Shown piece by piece: positions 46,748-56,403 of a stretch of 64,000 bases of DNA. The notes below the pieces were generated by a model. It was not told the origin of the DNA, made no database searches, and saw nothing but the letters and a program-made list of their open reading frames with translations. The DNA comes from Posidoniimonas corsicana (GTDB taxonomy: Bacteria > Planctomycetota > Planctomycetia > Pirellulales > Lacipirellulaceae), in the NCBI RefSeq assembly GCF_007859765.1, contig NZ_SIHJ01000001.1:3761156-3825155 (forward strand). Reading direction: 5' to 3'. How positions within the stretch are numbered: the stretch's first letter is position 1; every line of letters starts with the position of its first letter. The position numbers and the translations under genes were made by a program.

Positions 46748-46765
46748 CGGCAGCGCGGCGGACGG

Positions 46766-47284
46766 CTAACCGGCCAATCGGCGAACGCGGTTGGTGGCCG
46801 CCTGGCCCACCTCGGCTTCCTCGAAGTAGTACTGCATCAGGTACGCGTCCTCGGTCGAGTCGTCGTAGAAGTCACGCAGCACGGAGGTCGCGCGGAAGTT
46901 GCTCTGCTTGAAGAAGAGCTGCGCCTCGAGGTTGGTCTCGCGGACCTCGAGCGAGATCCGTGTCCGACGCTGGCTGGAGAGCTTGCTGATCAGCTTCTCC
47001 ACCATCTGCCGCCCCACCCCGTGGCGGCGAACGTCCGGCGCCACGGCGAAGTTGAGGATGTGCAGCCGCGTCTTGTGCAGCTCGTAGATCATGAAGGCCA
47101 CGACCCGCTCGCCCTGCTCGGCCACCATGCCGATGCAGTTGCGCTGACGCAGGCAGCGGACAAAGTCTTCTTCGAACCAGGGGAACTCGAAGCTGCGGCG
47201 CTCGATCTCGAGCACCTCGGGCATATCTCGGCGGATCATCCAGCGGATGTGAACGCGGAGCTGCGGGTTACCTTGCACTTTCAT
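46766..47284 (-). CDS. RimI-like GNAT N-acetyltransferase
   Basis: 172 residues. The GNAT fold has LHILNFAVAPDVRRHGVGRQMVEKLI, with the V-x-P-x-x-R-x-x-G-V-G acetyl-CoA loop, and the start MIRRDMPEVLEIERRSFEFPW, typical of RimI (acetylation of ribosomal protein S18 N-terminus). The tail has YLMQYYFEE. It converges with the phosphoesterase, 18 nt away. Specific substrate is inferred; a general peptide N-acetyltransferase is the alternative. Confidence 0.87.
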   Translation of the reverse strand: MKVQGNPQLRVHIRWMIRRDMPEVLEIERRSFEFPWFEEDFVRCLRQRNCIGMVAEQGERVVAFMIYELHKTRLHILNFAVAPDVRRHGVGRQMVEKLISKLSSQRRTRISLEVRETNLEAQLFFKQSNFRATSVLRDFYDDSTEDAYLMQYYFEEAEVGQAATNRVRRLAG

Positions 47285-47609
47285 ACCTGGCCTTCCTCCG
47301 TGTCGGCCGCCCCCCGAGCAGCGTGCATTGCGTCCGGGAGTCAGTAGTTGTTGATCGGCGTGGGGGGCAAAGTATCAGAAGGATAAGGGGATGCCAAGTC
47401 AGAATAGCCGCCCCCAACAGGGCCCTGCTAGCAGCTCCCGTATCTTGGTGCGACGCGGTATTGACGACCCTACCGGATGTGCGGCGGGCGACCGTTGCGG
47501 CGACGCCAGCTTTCCCGCAAGGGCTCCCGCCTGGGGTGGTTGTGCGAGGTAGGCTTCCGTGACCCACCGCGCGCCCAGGTCGCGCACCACGGAGCCCCCT
47601 TCCAGCCGC
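47285..47609. other. intergenic region between rimI-like and GT-C-like genes
   Basis: 325 bp. A weak -35/-10-like pair TTGATC (47351-47356) and TATCAG (47373-47378) is spaced 16 nt. A GTG at 47559 behind AGG would extend the downstream protein by 17 codons. Nothing else is recognised. Confidence 0.35.
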
Positions 47610-49430
47610 ATGCCCGCCGATACCCACGCCGACGCCCCGCCCAGCGCCGCATACGCCGACGCCGCCCGGGCCGAGTACCGCCTGCTAAGGCGGCTGATGA
47701 TCGCCTCGCTGATGCTGGGCTGCGCCGGCTGCTTCGCCTTTAACATGGTCGACCCCGACCTGTGGGGGCACGTCCGCTACGGGCAGGAGTGGATCGAGGC
47801 GGGCCAGATGCACCGCACCGCTACCCACACGTTCACGGCCGAGGGCTACCGCTGGGTCAACCACGAGAACCTCGCCGAGCTGGCGTTCGCCTGGGGATTC
47901 GACCACCTGGGCGTGGGGGGGATGCTGATCGCTAAGTGCCTTGCCGGGATGCTGATCATCGGCCTGATGCTGATGGTCGCCGGCTGGCGGGGCGTCCGCC
48001 CGCTCACCGCGTGCGCGTTCCTCCTGCTGGTGGCGGTGAACCTGAAAGCCTTCTTCCCGATGCGCCCGCAGCTGCTCAGCTTCCTGTGCTGCGCGGCGAT
48101 GCTGACCCTGTTGGAGGCCGCCTTCCTGCACTGGCGGCGGCCCTTCCGGACCCACGAGCCGGCCCAGCTGCCGGCCCGCCCCGCCATCGATTGGCGTCCG
48201 CTAGCCTTCGTGCCGGTGGTGCTGGTGGTCTGGGTCAACTCGCACGGCGGGTTCGCGGCCGGCGTCTGCATCGCTTGCGCCTACCTGTTCGGGCGCGGCG
48301 TCGAGATGTTGATCGACCGCCGCCCCGGCGACCTGCCGAAGATCGCCGGCCTGGCGGCCGTCGCGGCGGCCTGTGTGCTGGCGGTGTTCGCCAACCCCTA
48401 CGGAACCGGCCTGGTCGCGTGGATGGCGGAGTCGCTCGGGAGCCCACGGCCCGAGATCACCGAGTGGGCCGGGCCGAAGCCCTCGGACCCGATCTTCTGG
48501 CAGCTGGTCGCGTTGGGGGTCGCCAACGCCATCGCCTGGGGCTTCACCAAAAAGCAGCGTGACTGGGTGAAGATCGTGATCCTGATGCTTGTCGCCTGGC
48601 AGGCGGTCAGCCACCTGCGGCACATCGCGTTCTTCGCGTTGCTCTCGGGATTCTGGACGCCGCCTCACGTGCAGAGCGTGCTCTCGGCGATGCGCAGCAA
48701 GGCGGCCAACGGCCTGGAGATTGTCCGGCCCGCGCCGCTGATGAAGTGGGCCGCGGTCGCGGCGATCCTGTTCACCACCTACGTGCAGACACGCAGCCTA
48801 GCAAGCCGGCTGCTCGTGCTGCCGGTCGCCTCGAACCAGTACCCGGTCGACGCGCTCCAATACATCGAGGACCACGAACTGTCCGGTCGGTTGGTTGTGT
48901 CCTTCAATTGGGCCCAGTACGCGCTGGCCGCCCTGGCGCCGGACACCACGGTCTCGTTCGACGGGCGGTTCCGCACGTGCTACCCACAGGAGGTCGTCGA
49001 CATGAATTTCGACTTCCTGCTCGGCGAGCACGGCGGCGCACGGCACCGCAGCCCCAACTCGGGGCCGATCGACGGCGCCCGGGTGCTCAGCTATGGCGAC
49101 CCCAATCTGGTGCTGGTCGACCGCACCTACCCCCACGCGGTGGAGGTGATGCGGCAGCAGTCCGCCGATCAGGGGGGGCGATGGTCCCTGCTGTACCAGG
49201 ACGCCATCTCGCAGCTGTGGGGCCTGGCCAACCGGTACGACCAGCCCACGAGCCCCGACTACGTGGCGCCCGACAGCCGTTCGATCGGCGACCAAGAGTC
49301 AACCAGGCTGGTGCAGTGGCCCGCCTTCCCGCAACGCCGCGGCGGAGTGGCGAGCCGGCCGCAGCCGGAAAAACTGCAGATGACCCGTCGCGCCGACGAG
49401 CGTACAATCCCTCCGAGCCCAGGAGCCTAA
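47610..49430 (+). CDS. GT-C-like polytopic membrane protein
   Basis: 606 residues (623 if the GTG at 47559 is used). The N-terminal motif FNMVDPDLWGHVRYGQEWI, placed after a first membrane segment, matches the DPDLWxH/DxD-type first-loop motif of GT-C glycosyltransferase-like membrane proteins. Around ten further hydrophobic segments follow (for example LMLGCAGCFAF, AFLLLVAVNLKAFF, LAAVAAACVLAVFANPYG). The C-terminal soluble part (from residue 400) is about 200 residues. The GT2 gene begins 7 nt after the stop. A polyprenyl-phosphate-sugar-using transferase is inferred, not shown. Confidence 0.72.
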   Translation: MPADTHADAPPSAAYADAARAEYRLLRRLMIASLMLGCAGCFAFNMVDPDLWGHVRYGQEWIEAGQMHRTATHTFTAEGYRWVNHENLAELAFAWGFDHLGVGGMLIAKCLAGMLIIGLMLMVAGWRGVRPLTACAFLLLVAVNLKAFFPMRPQLLSFLCCAAMLTLLEAAFLHWRRPFRTHEPAQLPARPAIDWRPLAFVPVVLVVWVNSHGGFAAGVCIACAYLFGRGVEMLIDRRPGDLPKIAGLAAVAAACVLAVFANPYGTGLVAWMAESLGSPRPEITEWAGPKPSDPIFWQLVALGVANAIAWGFTKKQRDWVKIVILMLVAWQAVSHLRHIAFFALLSGFWTPPHVQSVLSAMRSKAANGLEIVRPAPLMKWAAVAAILFTTYVQTRSLASRLLVLPVASNQYPVDALQYIEDHELSGRLVVSFNWAQYALAALAPDTTVSFDGRFRTCYPQEVVDMNFDFLLGEHGGARHRSPNSGPIDGARVLSYGDPNLVLVDRTYPHAVEVMRQQSADQGGRWSLLYQDAISQLWGLANRYDQPTSPDYVAPDSRSIGDQESTRLVQWPAFPQRRGGVASRPQPEKLQMTRRADERTIPPSPGA

Positions 49431-49436
49431 GACCCC

Positions 49437-50303
49437 GTGGCTACTTCTCACGAACTCCTCGAAGACCAGCAAACCGCGCAGCCGACGGCCGGCGCAACCT
49501 CCGCGCCGACATCGGACAACAGCTACCTCGACCGGGCGATGTCGACGCTCGAGCAGGCCGAGGCCAGCCTGGCGGACGCTGCGCGGCTCGATGAGCCCGA
49601 GGCCCCGCAGCGCGTGGCGCTGGCGGTGTCGATCCTGATGCCGGTGTTCAACGAGCGCGACACCATCCGCGAGATTGTGGCGCAGGTCCAGCGGGTCGGC
49701 GTCCACCAGGAGATCGTGATCGTCGACGACTGCAGCACCGACGGCACACGCGACATCCTGATCGAGCTCGACCGCCAGGACGATATCCGCGTCGTGATGC
49801 ACGGGTACAACCGCGGCAAGGGCGCCGCGCTGCGCACCGCCATGGCCCAGGCCAAGGGCGACGTGCTGCTGATCCAGGACGCCGACCTCGAGTACAACCC
49901 GACCGACTACCAGCGGCTGCTGGAGCCGATCGAGCGCGGCGAGGCCGACGTGGTCTACGGCTCGCGTTTCCTGGAGAACGCGCACCAGGACCCGTCGTTC
50001 ATGCACCGGTTTGGCAACCGGGCGCTGACCTGGGCTAGCAACGTCACGACCGGTTTGCGACTCACCGACATGGAGACCTGCTACAAGGTCTTCCGCCGCG
50101 ACACGCTGCGGGGCATGATGCTCCGCGAGGACCGATTCGGCTTCGAGCCGGAGATCACCGCCAAGCTGGCACGCCGCAAGTGCCGCGTCGTCGAGGCGCC
50201 CATCGGCTACAACAGCCGGGGCTACGACGAGGGCAAGAAGATCGGCGTCCGCGACGGCCTCCGCGCCCTGTGGTGCATCGTCCGCTACTCCCGCTGGGAC
50301 TGA
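49437..50303 (+). CDS. GT2 glycosyltransferase, dolichyl/polyprenyl-phosphate sugar synthase type
   Basis: 288 residues from a GTG start. GT-A features: SILMPVFNERDTIREIV, EIVIVDDCSTDGTRDIL with the first Asp pair, RGKGAALRTAMAQAKGD, and LIQDADLEYNP with the DxD metal motif; FGFEPEITAKLARR and GYNSRGYDEGKKIG follow. It attaches a sugar from a nucleotide donor to a polyprenyl phosphate at the cytoplasmic membrane face. The first 60 residues are a Gln/Ala-rich lead not in most relatives. It is 7 nt after the GT-C-like gene, giving a donor-maker next to a donor-user (inference). Confidence 0.93.
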   Translation: MATSHELLEDQQTAQPTAGATSAPTSDNSYLDRAMSTLEQAEASLADAARLDEPEAPQRVALAVSILMPVFNERDTIREIVAQVQRVGVHQEIVIVDDCSTDGTRDILIELDRQDDIRVVMHGYNRGKGAALRTAMAQAKGDVLLIQDADLEYNPTDYQRLLEPIERGEADVVYGSRFLENAHQDPSFMHRFGNRALTWASNVTTGLRLTDMETCYKVFRRDTLRGMMLREDRFGFEPEITAKLARRKCRVVEAPIGYNSRGYDEGKKIGVRDGLRALWCIVRYSRWD

Positions 50304-50333
50304 CCCAGCCGGGGGTGGGGCGGGCCGCCGCCG

Positions 50334-50954
50334 TCAGCCCTTCGCGTTCAAGGCCTTCTCGATCGCCTCAACCACCTCGGGCGATTCCGGCTTCACGCGC
50401 GAGTCGAACCGGGCGACCACCTCGCCGTCACGGTTGAACAGGAACTTGGTGAAGTTCCAGCCGATCTCGCCGGCGAACTTGGGGTTGGTCTTCTCGGAGG
50501 TCAGGTACTTGTAGAGCGGCACCTGGTCCTTGCCCTTGATCTTGACGTTGCTCTTTTCGAGCAGGTCGAAACCGACGTTGTAGTTGGTCTTGCAGAAGGT
50601 CGCGATCTCGAGCGCCGTGCCCGGCTCCTGGCCGCCGAACTGGTTGCACGGCACGCCGACGATCGCCAGCCCCTTGTCGGCGTACTTCTCGTGCAATGCC
50701 TGCAGCGCCTCGTACTGCGGGGTCAGTCCGCACCGGCTGGCCACGTTCACCAGCAGCACGACGCGGCCGTCGTACTCCTTGGCCAGATTGATCTTCTCTT
50801 TCTTGCCGAGCTTGGACATCTCGAAGTCGAGCGCCTCGGGCAGCTTCTTCTCACCCGCTTCGGCCTTCTTGTCACCCGACTCAGCGGCGGCCACAACGGC
50901 GGGGATAAACAGGGACAGGGCGAGCAACGCGGCAAGCGAGCGGATGATCATCAC
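50334..50954 (-). CDS. exported glutathione peroxidase family protein
   Basis: 206 residues. A signal peptide (IRSLAALLALSLFIPAVVAA) precedes the thioredoxin-fold core: LLVNVASRCGLTPQY with Cys75 as peroxidatic cysteine (no selenocysteine), PCNQFGGQEPG with the catalytic Gln, and WNFTKFLFNRDGEVV with the Trp-Asn of the tetrad. It reduces peroxides, most likely using thioredoxin rather than glutathione in this phylum. Export to the periplasm is inferred from the signal. It is single, divergent from nothing close. Confidence 0.92.
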   Translation of the reverse strand: MMIIRSLAALLALSLFIPAVVAAAESGDKKAEAGEKKLPEALDFEMSKLGKKEKINLAKEYDGRVVLLVNVASRCGLTPQYEALQALHEKYADKGLAIVGVPCNQFGGQEPGTALEIATFCKTNYNVGFDLLEKSNVKIKGKDQVPLYKYLTSEKTNPKFAGEIGWNFTKFLFNRDGEVVARFDSRVKPESPEVVEAIEKALNAKG

Positions 50955-51338
50955 AAGGCTCCGAGCGTGTGTGGGGTGAGTTGGGTGAGGTCCCGTATTC
51001 TAGGCGGCCCGAGGGCTGACGGCGAATTGTCAATTCTGCCTGTTTCGGCCAACAACAACGGCCACGACACCCTGTGCGCGGCCCGCCCGGCATCGCCCAC
51101 CGTAAGCACTGGGGGCTTAATGGCTTGCGCCGACCGACCCGGCGAGCGTGGACCGCGTCTGACGCCACGGGGCGCGAGGGTGTATCCGAACCCGTTCCGA
51201 CGTTCCACTAAGCGGCCTCCCAACGCCCCTTCATTAGAGAGCACGCGTGGCATGTTTTCGAGCGAAATCCGGGCGGATTCTAGGTGAACCAGGAGTAGAT
51301 CTGACGACGACTTCCGTCTCCTCAAGGTGGAGTTCGTA
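50955..51338. other. intergenic region between GPx and GH36-like genes
   Basis: 384 bp. A TTGACA (51028-51033, minus) lies with TAGAAT (50997-51002, minus) but 25 nt apart, too long for a standard promoter. I see no inverted repeat of note and no ORF with coding signals. Confidence 0.35.
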
Positions 51339-53573
51339 TCACCAGAACAGGTACCAGGCCATGCCCTGGGCCGGCGCTGCCACCACCATGCGGGCTCGGG
51401 AACGTCGATCGAGCTCAACATCGGACACATTCCCGCTGGCGTCGCGCACGTGCGCGGAATCGGTCAGCCCGGTGTAGTACAGGTCGACCAAGGTCTGCCG
51501 GCTGACAGCTTTGTCCAAGGGGTTGTAGACGCAGAGCATCCCCTTGTGCTCGAGCTCCGGGTTCACGTGCAGCATCCAGTCCAGGCCCCGCCCGTCGGCG
51601 CGGCGGCAGTGAATCAGGTCCGATTCCAAGATGTCGCGGTATCGCTTGAACCAGGCGACCGTCTCCTTCACCTTCTGCTTGGTGCGGTCCGTGTCAAACA
51701 GCCGAGGTCCCCGGTAGTGGGCCTGCACCCCCAGGCCCAGGTTGGACAGCATGATCCGCTCGTAGTGGTCCAGGTGCTCTTCGAGGGGCTCGATGGTCGC
51801 CTCGGCTCCGCCGCCGTGGTACTGAGCCAGCGGCACGTGCATCCACCCCATGCTCGGCGACTTCGTCCACGTGCCGTCGTAGATGTTCTGCCGGGTGTGG
51901 ATGACCTGCTGCGACCGCGGCAGCGACCAGTTGGTCTCGCGGTATCCCATCCCGGTCTTGTTGCCGCCCACCAAGAAGTAGTAGTCGGGCTGATTGATAT
52001 AGATCCCACTGGCCCTGAGGGCCCGGTACAGGTCGGCCACGATTCGCCACTGGGCCCAGCGGGAGTCCTGCTCGCCCTGCTGGTACGGCGGGCGGGGCGT
52101 CACATCGACGTCGCCCGGGTACGGCCCGTCATTCTCGAACTGGTCGAAGCCGGTTGCCTCGAAGAAGCTCTGCAGGTTCTTGAAGTAGTTGACGCCCCAG
52201 TCAGAGGTCGCGGCAGGCGCCCGACCGAAAGCGGGCCGCTGGCCCTCGGGGCTCACCACGTCGTTCCCGCCGCCGACGCTTCGCGACGAGAACAGCGAAT
52301 AGGAGCCGAGTTCGATCCCCTGGGACTCGGCGTAGTCCGCCACGGCCTTCCACTTCTCCAGGTGCTCGGGCGCCATGTTCTCCATGTTGAAGCCGCTGCC
52401 GAACGACATGATGACCGCCTCGAAACCGACCTCCTTCGCCTGATCGATCGCTCGACGCACCTGGCCCAGGTCCGAGCTGAGCAGGTGGTGCGTGATTGGG
52501 TTCTCCGTGACCCAGGGCGCCAGCACGCGGTACATCTTCCGGAGCGCCATCCCGCGGCGCTCACGGTTCCCGTCATCGTAGACGAGCTCAAAGGTGTGGA
52601 AGCCGGTAAAGGTCTCCCCCGGCTTGACCACCTGGGCCGGGCCAAGCGTCGGCTCAGCCACCAGCAGGCAAGGAGTCTGCAGGTTGTAGTTGACCTGCGT
52701 CTTGAAGTCCGGGTCGGGCCTCCAGTGGATCGCGTGCCGGTTGGCGTTGGCGTGGGTGAACCCTCCGAACGCGAAGTCCGTTTCCGCGTGCAGGCAGTCG
52801 GGAGTCGGAATGCGTAGGTCGCCGCGCGTCTCGACCCAGTTCGCGTGCTCGACGACCGCCAGTTCCTCGCCCCGGAACCGATCGACCGTCAGGTCGGATG
52901 CGGACTCGTTGGTTACCGAGATCCGCTTGCACATCGCCGGCAGGCCGTCGTACATCTCGTAGTGGACGGTCACCAGGTAGTCGGCCCCAGTATCCTTGGC
53001 CGGTCGGTAGTCCATCGTGAGGCTCACGCCTCGGGGGGGCCAAACAGCGTCTGGGGCGTGACTCCTCCGCCGGCCCCAGTCAACCCGCTCGTCGGGCTCG
53101 CCGACGCGGACCACCACCAACCGCAGGGCTGCCGGGTCGGACGTTAGAGAGTCGAGCCACTCGTTGCTGAGGAACGCCTGGTTGGGTTGCCCCACCAGCC
53201 CACCAACCGGGGTCGCCACCCCATTGATCGTCACCCTCGCTTCGGGACGCACAGCGCGAAGCATCGACTGCCCGGTCATCAGGTTGTCGAACGCCACGCA
53301 CGCGCCGTTGGGCGCCACCCGCCACGAACGGCGGATCAGCCCGTTGCTCAGCGAGATAGTCCTGCCCGCCTGGTCCCGCCGCGCCTCCGCGACGTACGGA
53401 GTCGCGTCAATCAGGTAGTCCGTTGGCGGCGAAACGAAGGTCGACCGGCCAACGTCTTCGCCGACAGCAATCGCGTCTACCCCAGGAATACGCCGTGCCG
53501 GCTGCGAAGCACTGTTCGTGCTTCCCAAGACCGAGTACGCACACAGAACCGCCGCCGCGACGTGCAACTTCAA
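51339..53573 (-). CDS. exported GH36-like glycoside hydrolase (putative alpha-galactosidase fold)
   Basis: 744 residues from a TTG start behind a G-rich ribosome site. A signal peptide (LHVAAAVLCAYSVLGS) is followed by an N-terminal beta-sandwich, then a barrel with AIDQAKEVGFEAVIMSFGSGFNMEN and FDQFENDGPYPGDVD. IYINQPDYYFLVGGNKTGMGYRETNW, in short pieces, is the typical GH-D clan segment. The Asp in FENDGPYP may be catalytic. Assignment to GH36/27-like alpha-galactosidases is by fold flavour and is moderate. It probably debranches galacto-oligosaccharides or seaweed glycans in the periplasm. The gene stands alone. Confidence 0.65.
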   Translation of the reverse strand: MKLHVAAAVLCAYSVLGSTNSASQPARRIPGVDAIAVGEDVGRSTFVSPPTDYLIDATPYVAEARRDQAGRTISLSNGLIRRSWRVAPNGACVAFDNLMTGQSMLRAVRPEARVTINGVATPVGGLVGQPNQAFLSNEWLDSLTSDPAALRLVVVRVGEPDERVDWGRRRSHAPDAVWPPRGVSLTMDYRPAKDTGADYLVTVHYEMYDGLPAMCKRISVTNESASDLTVDRFRGEELAVVEHANWVETRGDLRIPTPDCLHAETDFAFGGFTHANANRHAIHWRPDPDFKTQVNYNLQTPCLLVAEPTLGPAQVVKPGETFTGFHTFELVYDDGNRERRGMALRKMYRVLAPWVTENPITHHLLSSDLGQVRRAIDQAKEVGFEAVIMSFGSGFNMENMAPEHLEKWKAVADYAESQGIELGSYSLFSSRSVGGGNDVVSPEGQRPAFGRAPAATSDWGVNYFKNLQSFFEATGFDQFENDGPYPGDVDVTPRPPYQQGEQDSRWAQWRIVADLYRALRASGIYINQPDYYFLVGGNKTGMGYRETNWSLPRSQQVIHTRQNIYDGTWTKSPSMGWMHVPLAQYHGGGAEATIEPLEEHLDHYERIMLSNLGLGVQAHYRGPRLFDTDRTKQKVKETVAWFKRYRDILESDLIHCRRADGRGLDWMLHVNPELEHKGMLCVYNPLDKAVSRQTLVDLYYTGLTDSAHVRDASGNVSDVELDRRSRARMVVAAPAQGMAWYLFW

Positions 53574-53687
53574 CGGAGCACCCCCAGAAGAGTCCGATGG
53601 CCATGGCTACCGCATCATGATGATGTTGTACCACAGGTAACAGCTGGCCTCCGAAGAGCACGCCGTTGGCTCGGCAGCAACCTGCGT

Positions 53688-54833
53688 CTAGCCGCTCGTC
53701 AGCGCCCGCCGAGCGGTGAGCACCGCGTCGCGGGCGGCATCGACCGTATCGGCCACGGCGGTCAGGTGTCCCATTTTGCGGCCCGGCCGGGCCTCGCCCT
53801 TGCCGTACAAGTGCAGCCGGACACCGGGCACGGCCTCGGCGGCCCGCCAGTTGGGCTCGCCATCGGCCCACAGGTCGCCCAGCAGGTTGGCCATCGCTAC
53901 GGGCCGCGGGTTGTCCATCGACGCCAGCGGAAGGCCCGCCATCGCCCGGGCCTGCTGCTCGAACTGCGACGCCTCGCAGCCCTCGATCGTCAGGTGGCCG
54001 GAGTTGTGGGGCCGGGGCGCGATCTCGTTGACCAGCACCTCGCCGTCGGCGGTCTCGAAAAACTCCACGCACATCACGCCCACCAGGTCGAGCTCGGTGG
54101 CCACGCGTCCGGCGATCTCGCGGGCCTTGTCGGCGGTTGCGGCCGAGCACGCCGCAGGCAGCACCGACAGGTCGAGGATGTGGTTCTGGTGGTCGTTCTC
54201 GATCGGGCCGCAGAGCGACGTCTGGCCGTCGGCGCCGCGGGCGACGATCACCGACACCTCGCGGACGAAGTCGACGAAGCCCTCCATCACGCACGCGTGA
54301 CGGCCGAGGTAGGTCCACGCGCCGATCGCCTCGTCGGGCGATTGGATGATCGACTGGCCCTTGCCGTCGTAGCCGAACTTGGTGGTCTTGAGCACCGCGG
54401 GCGTGCCGACCTTGTCGGCTGCCACGTGGCACTGCCCGTCGGTCCGCACCGGGGCGTACGGCGCCACCGGCACGCCGGCGCCGGACAGGAACCGCTTCTC
54501 GCGCAGCCGGTCCTGCACGGTGAACAGCACCTCGCCGGAGGGGCGGACCCGCGTGTGCCGCCCGGCGGCCTCGACCGCGGCCACCGGCACGTTCTCGAAC
54601 TCCAGCGTTACCGCGTCGACCGAGCGCGCAAACCGGTCGACCTCCGCGAAGTCGTGGTAGTCGGCCGAGGTGTGCTCGTCGGCGACCTGCGCCGCCGGGC
54701 CGCCCGAGTCGGGCGAGAACACGTGCGTGCGGAAGCCCAGCCCGCGGGCCGCCTCACAGAACATCCTGCCGAGCTGCCCACCGCCGAAAACCCCTAGCGT
54801 GGCGCCCTCGTCCAACGGCTCCTGCCGACTCAT
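53688..54833 (-). CDS. purK: N5-carboxyaminoimidazole ribonucleotide synthase
   Basis: 381 residues. ATP-grasp enzyme that makes N5-CAIR from AIR, ATP and bicarbonate. Motifs are [13 protein letters not shown] (nucleotide lead), [12 protein letters not shown] (ATP-binding loop), [26 protein letters not shown] and [11 protein letters not shown]. Its ATG overlaps the purE stop (ATGA), so the two are translated together. The domains are full length. With PurE it covers the two-step AIR carboxylation of bacterial purine synthesis. Confidence 0.97.
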   Translation of the reverse strand: MSRQEPLDEGATLGVFGGGQLGRMFCEAARGLGFRTHVFSPDSGGPAAQVADEHTSADYHDFAEVDRFARSVDAVTLEFENVPVAAVEAAGRHTRVRPSGEVLFTVQDRLREKRFLSGAGVPVAPYAPVRTDGQCHVAADKVGTPAVLKTTKFGYDGKGQSIIQSPDEAIGAWTYLGRHACVMEGFVDFVREVSVIVARGADGQTSLCGPIENDHQNHILDLSVLPAACSAATADKAREIAGRVATELDLVGVMCVEFFETADGEVLVNEIAPRPHNSGHLTIEGCEASQFEQQARAMAGLPLASMDNPRPVAMANLLGDLWADGEPNWRAAEAVPGVRLHLYGKGEARPGRKMGHLTAVADTVDAARDAVLTARRALTSG

Positions 54834-55324
54834 TCCAGCTCCTTTTCCAGCGCCGATTGGGCCTGGTTCTTTCGGTACTCGGCCAGCTTCTCACGCAGCT
54901 CCGGCCGCGAGTTGGCCAGGATCCGCACCGCCAGCAGCCCGGCGTTCTTGGCGCCGGCGTCGCCGATGGCGAGCGTCCCCACCGGCACACCGCCCGGCAT
55001 CTGGGCGATGGAGAGCAGCGAGTCGACGCCGCTCAGCGCCCGGCTCTTCACCGGCACGCCGAGCACCGGCAGCACCGTGAGCGAGGCGACCATGCCCGGC
55101 AGGTGGGCGGCCCCCCCTGCCCCGGCGATGATCACCTCCAGCCCGCGGCCCTCGGCCTGTTGGGCGTACTCGACCATCAACTCCGGCGTGCGGTGCGCCG
55201 AGACGATCCGCCGCTCGCAGGCCACGCCGAAGTCCTCCAGCATGTCGACCGCCGGGCGCATGGTCTCCCAATCGCTGTGCGAGCCCATGATCACGCCCAC
55301 CAGGGGCTTGTCGGCGTTGGCCAT
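54830..55324 (-). CDS. purE: N5-CAIR mutase
   Basis: 164 residues, the class I PurE length. Signature motifs: [26 protein letters not shown] and [18 protein letters not shown]. It moves the carboxyl group of N5-CAIR to C4 giving CAIR. It shares a 4-nt overlap with purK. The ftr gene ends 77 nt upstream on the same strand, so all three could be one transcript. Confidence 0.97.
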   Translation of the reverse strand: MANADKPLVGVIMGSHSDWETMRPAVDMLEDFGVACERRIVSAHRTPELMVEYAQQAEGRGLEVIIAGAGGAAHLPGMVASLTVLPVLGVPVKSRALSGVDSLLSIAQMPGGVPVGTLAIGDAGAKNAGLLAVRILANSRPELREKLAEYRKNQAQSALEKELE

Positions 55325-55401
55325 CTTACGGGTTTCCTGCGTGGATCCTGCGGAAACGGCCCATCTTCCAGTGCGGGCCGCGGGTTGTCAACGAAGCCCG
55401 C

Positions 55402-56286
55402 TCAGCAGTAGTCCCGCAGGCGGAAGTGGAACTTGCCGAGCTTGCCGCCGTAGTTTCCGGCGCTGACGGCGGGGATCCCCTCGCCCGCCGCGGCCGCCAG
55501 CGCAACGCGGGTAGCCTCGCCAACCGCCTCCTCGCTCTCGCCGTTGAACACGATCTCGTAGGCGCACTCGGCGCCGTCGACAATCTGGCTCTCCACCCGG
55601 CCGCGGAGCGTGGGGCAGAAGGCGTCGTTCGTCGAGGCGACCATCCCCTTGTACTTGGCGCCCACCTTGCTGCCGCTGCGGACCACGCCGCCGGGGAACG
55701 GCGTGATGACTCCCGGCAGCGGCGCGAGCGCCTCGCTCACCCGCCGGGCGGCGTCCAGCGCGGCCCGCTGGGACTCGCCCTGCAGGATGATGTTGCCGCC
55801 GGCCACCCCCTTGGCGGCGCCCAGCTGCTCCTCGCACACGAACTCGCCGTCCATCACCGGGATGCGCCAGTACCGGCAGCCGTCGAGCACCTTGCTCTTC
55901 TGGTAGCCGTCGCCGAAGTACCGCAGCTGGCTGCCGAGCGGGATCTGCTCCTCGGCGTCCGGCAGCGCGTTGTACACGGCGGTCGTGGGGCAGGTCATCA
56001 CGCACTGGCCCACCCGCTTCGGCAACGCCTTGGCGAGCGCGTCAGTCGAGAAGCCGAACGCCATGACCAGCGCGCCGGGCCGCTGGTCGGGGGTCTGGTC
56101 GGGAGGAAGCGGCCGTTCGACCGCGATCTCCGCGTCGCAGGCGATCACGCTCGACCCGTACCCGCACAGCTCGCGCGTGGCCGCGTCGAGCCAGTGCGCG
56201 TCGAGCGCCGTCACCAGCAGCCGCGTGTACCGCATGCGGAACGCTTCGGCGAAGGTGTCGACGATCTCCGTGGGGCCGATCTTCAT
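55402..56286 (-). CDS. ftr: formylmethanofuran:tetrahydromethanopterin formyltransferase
   Basis: 294 residues (methanogen Ftr is about 297). Begins KIGPTEIVDTFAEAFRMRYTRLLVTA, in pieces, with VMTCPTTAVYN, LRYFGDGYQKSK, GGNIILQGESQ and GKLGKFHFRL at the end. It transfers a formyl group between the methanofuran analogue and H4MPT; in bacteria it is FhcD of the formyltransferase/hydrolase complex. Presence of this gene marks H4MPT-linked C1 metabolism, known in planctomycetes. The usual partner genes fhcA-C and mch are not in the window. purE-purK follow on the same strand. Confidence 0.94.
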   Translation of the reverse strand: MKIGPTEIVDTFAEAFRMRYTRLLVTALDAHWLDAATRELCGYGSSVIACDAEIAVERPLPPDQTPDQRPGALVMAFGFSTDALAKALPKRVGQCVMTCPTTAVYNALPDAEEQIPLGSQLRYFGDGYQKSKVLDGCRYWRIPVMDGEFVCEEQLGAAKGVAGGNIILQGESQRAALDAARRVSEALAPLPGVITPFPGGVVRSGSKVGAKYKGMVASTNDAFCPTLRGRVESQIVDGAECAYEIVFNGESEEAVGEATRVALAAAAGEGIPAVSAGNYGGKLGKFHFRLRDYC

Positions 56287-56403
56287 CGCCCCATCATCGC
56301 GGGCCGCAATCCGGCGCACAAGCGGCTACGTGGCGCGGCAAATGCGATCGGCGAACCACTGCGGCAGCCGGCTTCCACCGGTAGTGGCTGGGGACTCAGC
56401 AGC

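Noticed and set aside
50997-51033. TTGACA with TAGAAT upstream of the glutathione peroxidase gene as a promoter
   Set aside because: The hexamers are 25 nt apart, outside the 16-19 nt range; no alternative -35 was found at 17 nt.
51327-52817. Long plus-strand open frame across the GH36-like gene
   Set aside because: Antisense shadow of a coding region in high-GC DNA; no motif or ribosome site.
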